Below are positions 7,216 through 9,072 of a DNA stretch of 9,072 bases, in pieces. The translations under genes and the position numbers were made by a program. Within the stretch, counting starts at the first letter, position 1. Every line of letters starts with the position of its first letter. The stretch covers positions 1 to 9,072 of the forward strand of contig JACMQD010000473.1 of the NCBI GenBank assembly GCA_014377155.1, read 5' to 3'. The notes under the pieces were generated by a model. That model saw only the letters and a list, made by a program, of their open reading frames with translations. It was not told where the DNA came from and did no database searches. The stretch is from Herminiimonas sp. (GTDB lineage: Bacteria; Pseudomonadota; Gammaproteobacteria; Burkholderiales; Burkholderiaceae).

Positions 7216-7734
7216 TTGACGTTCAGACGCAAAGCTGATGGATTCTTAAAAAACGTGTTGATCCCGGCATTCATTGTTAGCCTGTCTTTTCCTGCTTTAG
7301 CGCAGCAAACGAAAATCGGCTTTATCGATACCCAGCGCGTATTTCGCGAAGCGGGCGCGGCCAAGAGCGCCGATGCCAAGATTGCGCGGGATTTCACTGC
7401 CCGGGATAAAGAGATCAAGGAGTTGGGTGCACGTCTGAAACGCGTATCGGAAACCTTTGAGAAAGAGGGTCCTACGCTTACCGAAGCAGAGCGGATAAAA
7501 CGCTATCGAGATTTATCTGATCTCAGCCGAGATTTTCAGCGCAAGCAAGCCGAGTTCCGGGAAGACCTTAGCCAGCGCCAGAGCCGGGAGCACAGTCTGT
7601 TTTCGGAGCGCGCGCTTGCAGTCGTCAAACGTATTGCAGAGGCCGAGAATTACGATCTTGTTGTCGATAAGTCGGCTTGGTCGAATCCGCGGGTAGACAT
7701 CACCGAGAAGGTAATCAAAGCCCTGGAAAAATAG
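7216..7734 (+). CDS. OmpH/Skp-family periplasmic chaperone
   Basis: This is an OmpH/Skp-type protein; Skp trimers hold unfolded outer-membrane proteins in the periplasm. I chose TTG 7216 because GGAGA (7206-7210) precedes it by 5 nt. From there the protein (172 aa) starts with a textbook signal peptide: MTFRRKADGFLKN, a hydrophobic core (LIPAFIVSLSF) and cleavage after PALA (residue 29). Starts at TTG 7186 or ATG 7195 would lengthen the N-terminus and have no ribosome site. The mature part has the family opening KIGFIDTQRVF, a long charged, coiled-coil-like central region (about residues 45-130) and the ending YDLVVDKSAWSNPRVDITEKVIKALEK. Skp usually lies between bamA and lpxD; here neither is adjacent, so this may be a second copy or a relocated gene. 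It appears to have its own promoter and to be separate from the flagellar operon. No symbol is given because the orthology is unclear. Confidence 0.85.
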   Translation: MTFRRKADGFLKNVLIPAFIVSLSFPALAQQTKIGFIDTQRVFREAGAAKSADAKIARDFTARDKEIKELGARLKRVSETFEKEGPTLTEAERIKRYRDLSDLSRDFQRKQAEFREDLSQRQSREHSLFSERALAVVKRIAEAENYDLVVDKSAWSNPRVDITEKVIKALEK

Positions 7735-7761
7735 TACATCTTCCGATTAAAAGGGTCGAAG

Positions 7762-7833
7762 ATGGCACCACCTGAGGTTAAAGACCTCAATTTTGATGCG
7801 TTGGCCAGCGGATGCGGTGTGCGTTCCTATTAA
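7762..7833 (+). CDS. Possible 23-residue ORF between skp-like and HNH genes
   Basis: An ATG at 7762 with AAGGG (7751-7755) about 6 nt upstream opens a 23-codon frame, MAPPEVKDLNFDALASGCGVRSY, ending at TAA 7831-7833. No family is recognised. A terminator-like hairpin (7773-7789) lies inside it, which argues against a real gene. It may be chance or a remnant. Confidence 0.15.
   Translation: MAPPEVKDLNFDALASGCGVRSY
7773..7794 (+). terminator. Weak terminator-like hairpin after skp-like gene
   Basis: TGAGGT (7773-7778) and ACCTCA (7784-7789) form a 6-bp stem with a TAAAG loop, followed by A and TTTT (7791-7794). It lies 38 nt after the skp-like stop and could end that transcript. The stem and T-tract are short. 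Confidence 0.35.
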
Positions 7834-7866
7834 TCCTATACAATCGAACCAGAAAACAGGTGGTCC

Positions 7867-8433
7867 ATGGGCACACATATTCTGGCACTCGATATTGCAG
7901 GCAATCCGTTCGACTGGATATCCGCCGAAGATGCGGTTTATTATTATGCTTCCGGCAAAGTCGCATGGGAATTGGGCGAGCAGGAATTCAAATTCCGCGG
8001 CGGTTTCTCGAACGCAGGAATCCAGTCAGTTATCCTCGTCAGGTCGATCATCGCCATCGCCGGCAGCCAGATCATGGCATCCAAACTACGGTTTCAAATC
8101 CCTCTGGGTGATAACAACGATCTGTTATTCAATCGCGATCGACACACCTGTGCCTATTGCGGGCACAAATTCGCACGACATGAATTATCGCGGGACCACA
8201 TTCTCGCGCGAACCCGCGGAGGCAGTAACGACTGGATGAACTGCGTTACTGCATGCAAGCAATGTAATCAGGCGAAGGGTTCCAGGTTAGTTCACAACTT
8301 CAAGCCTCTGGTCTATGTCCCCTACATACCATGCCGCTTTGAACATTTCATCCTGTCCGGGCGCAACGTCTTGGCGGATCAGCATGATTACCTTGCCGCG
8401 CGTCTGCCACGTCATTCGAGGTTGAATTCCTAA
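7867..8433 (+). CDS. HNH endonuclease family protein
   Basis: This is a 188-aa protein of the HNH nuclease family. The C-terminal half has the treble-clef/HNH arrangement: CAYC (95-98, first zinc-binding pair), RDHILARTRGGSNDW (109-123) with catalytic-type His111, Asn125, then CKQCNQAKG (130-138, second zinc-binding pair) with Asn134. All key residues of an active metal-dependent nuclease appear present. The N-terminal part (1-85: MGTHILALDIAGNPFDWISAED, then a Tyr-rich helix) resembles orphan HNH proteins common in betaproteobacteria, as I recall them; its role is not known to me. No methyltransferase, integrase or toxin partner is adjacent, so a restriction or phage role is unsupported. The ATG at 7867 follows a modest ribosome site (ACAGG, 7856-7860). 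It lies just upstream of an rRNA operon on the same strand. The substrate is unknown. Confidence 0.82.
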   Translation: MGTHILALDIAGNPFDWISAEDAVYYYASGKVAWELGEQEFKFRGGFSNAGIQSVILVRSIIAIAGSQIMASKLRFQIPLGDNNDLLFNRDRHTCAYCGHKFARHELSRDHILARTRGGSNDWMNCVTACKQCNQAKGSRLVHNFKPLVYVPYIPCRFEHFILSGRNVLADQHDYLAARLPRHSRLNS

Positions 8434-8449
8434 GTCGATCACGACTCAG
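8430..8449. terminator. Stem-loop overlapping the HNH gene stop codon
   Basis: CTAAGTCG and CGACTCAG (8430-8437 and 8442-8449) pair over 8 positions with one A-C mismatch and an ATCA loop. The stop codon TAA (8431-8433) lies inside the stem. No T-tract follows directly, so it may protect the mRNA 3' end rather than terminate transcription. Confidence 0.3.
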
Positions 8450-8501
8450 GCCCTTCTCAAATACTGCTTAGAACATATTTTTAGTAACCGCCTTGGCATT
8501 T

Positions 8502-8518
8502 CTGCAAGTTGATTGCAG
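8502..8518. other. Small inverted repeat upstream of rRNA promoter
   Basis: CTGCAA (8502-8507) and TTGCAG (8513-8518) form a perfect 6-bp inverted repeat around GTTGA. It lies about 60 bp upstream of the predicted rRNA -35 box and could be a protein-binding site or a weak hairpin that stops upstream transcripts. The rest of 8450-8570 is AT-rich and shows no gene. Confidence 0.25.
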
Positions 8519-8534
8519 GATTAGCTAGCCATTT

Positions 8535-8606
8535 TCTTAATCTATTCGATTTTTCATTTAAATCGCCAGATATCTCTTGCGGAAGATGGAAAGGGTTTGC
8601 TATAGT
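8535..8606 (+). promoter_or_regulatory. Predicted rRNA operon promoter with AT-rich upstream element
   Basis: TTGCGG (8577-8582) and TATAGT (8601-8606) form a sigma-70 promoter with an 18-bp spacer. The AT-rich tract 8535-8562 upstream resembles an UP element. The sequence after the -10 (TCGGCTCC) is GC-rich, as in rRNA promoters under stringent (ppGpp) control. Transcription would start near 8613, about 375 nt before mature 16S rRNA. Position relative to the 16S gene is the main support. Confidence 0.6.
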
Positions 8607-8725
8607 TCGGCTCCGGTCGCAGAGCAAGCAACCAGAAGCGCAGAGTAAGACGCGCAACTGGGACAGCGACAGGCGCAAAGATTACTCGCTGCAGCCGAAC
8701 AAAACGATTCGGCGGTACGGTGAAA

Positions 8726-8747
8726 GAGGCTCTCCGAGGAGAGTCTT
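8726..8747 (+). promoter_or_regulatory. boxB-like hairpin in rRNA leader
   Basis: GGCTCTC (8728-8734) and GAGAGTC (8739-8745) form a 7-bp stem with one G-T wobble and a CGAG loop. It can extend to nine pairs by an A-T pair and another G-T wobble (8726-8747). It precedes boxA by about 33 nt, where a boxB hairpin is expected in rRNA antitermination leaders. Confidence 0.5.
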
Positions 8748-8780
8748 GAGTAGCGAAGCGGGGCAGATTAAGCAGGACAA

Positions 8781-8814
8781 GTTCTTTAACAATTAACAGC
8801 CGATAAGTGTGGGC
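8781..8814 (+). promoter_or_regulatory. rRNA antitermination boxA and GU-rich boxC-like element
   Basis: GTTCTTTAACAA (8781-8792) closely matches proteobacterial rRNA boxA (E. coli TGCTCTTTAACA), where NusB/NusE bind to load the antitermination complex. GTGTGGGC (8807-8814) follows as in E. coli leaders. Together they mark this as a genuine rRNA operon leader on the + strand. Confidence 0.8.
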
Positions 8815-8987
8815 GCTTGATGAAAGTACACCGGTGAGCTGCAAGGTTTGCCGGATGCTTTAAATATTAAGTGTTCACAAAGAAGTAAATTGAAGGACAG
8901 TTTGGCAGAAATGTTGAATTGGCCTGTCAGACTTTTGAGTGAGCGATAGCAGGAATGCTAGGCAGAGATGCCACAAAAACAGGTATT

Positions 8988-9072
8988 AAACTGAAGAGTT
9001 TGATCCTGGCTCAGCTTCAATGGTACCGGCATGTGTTAGACATCGAAGTCGTACGGCAGGACGCGCAGCAGC
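8988..9072 (+). rRNA. 16S ribosomal RNA, 5' end only
   Basis: The sequence AAACTGAAGAGTTTGATCC (from 8988) corresponds to the 5' end of bacterial 16S rRNA. The universal 27F primer site is perfect at 8995-9014. By alignment with E. coli (AAAUUGAAGAG), position 1 is at 8988. The gene runs out of the window after 85 bases. From 9015 the sequence still aligns without gaps to the expected betaproteobacterial 16S but differs at many positions that are nearly universal, so this part may be erroneous. The upstream leader with boxA supports a real rRNA operon at this place. Confidence 0.9.

Noticed and set aside
7867..8433. Restriction-modification, homing endonuclease or phage packaging module
   Set aside because: No methyltransferase, intron or intein boundaries, terminase or other phage gene accompanies the HNH gene in the window.
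8509..8796. Open frames on both strands (also 8554-8844 on -) in the rRNA upstream and leader region
   Set aside because: They cover the rRNA promoter, boxB and boxA, and their products show no family features.

Overview
The window looks like chromosomal DNA of a betaproteobacterium, most likely of the Oxalobacteraceae (Collimonas, Herbaspirillum, Herminiimonas or Janthinobacterium type). I infer this from the flagellar gene order and protein sequences, the GC-rich coding regions, and the rRNA leader (GTTCTTTAACAA boxA followed by a GTGTGGGC element). The assignment rests on recall of family sequences, not on a search.

Positions 1-6996 hold the 3' part of a flagellar operon, all on the + strand: flhB (3' end only), flhA, flhF, flhG-like, fliA, motC and motD. 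The genes overlap or nearly touch (ATGA overlaps at flhB/flhA and flhA/flhF, 8 bp at flhF/flhG, a 3-nt gap before fliA, 19 bp at fliA/motC). The one clear break is the 58 nt between motC and motD, which contains a possible 15-residue leader ORF. FlhB and FlhA form the export gate of the flagellar type III secretion system. FlhF and FlhG set the position and number of flagella. FliA (sigma-28) transcribes the late flagellar genes, and MotC/MotD are a proton-driven stator pair. The most notable protein is the FlhG homologue: it keeps the N-terminal DQAEGLR motif that acts on FlhF but has lost the Walker A P-loop.

Positions 6997-7215 are intergenic. They contain a terminator-like palindrome, an AT-rich tract, two adjacent DnaA-box-like 9-mers (one a perfect TTATCCACA), a third weaker inverted one, and a good -10 box. 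Downstream is an OmpH/Skp-type periplasmic chaperone gene that probably starts at TTG 7216.

Positions 7735-8433 hold a short intergenic region and an orphan HNH endonuclease family gene. Positions 8434-9072 are the upstream region and start of an rRNA operon: small hairpins, an AT-rich upstream tract, a promoter near 8577-8606, boxB- and boxA-like antitermination elements, and the first 85 bases of a 16S rRNA gene. After the perfect 27F primer site, the 16S sequence departs sharply from universally conserved positions, which suggests poor sequence at a contig edge. I see no CRISPR array, insertion sequence, tRNA or clear new defence system.
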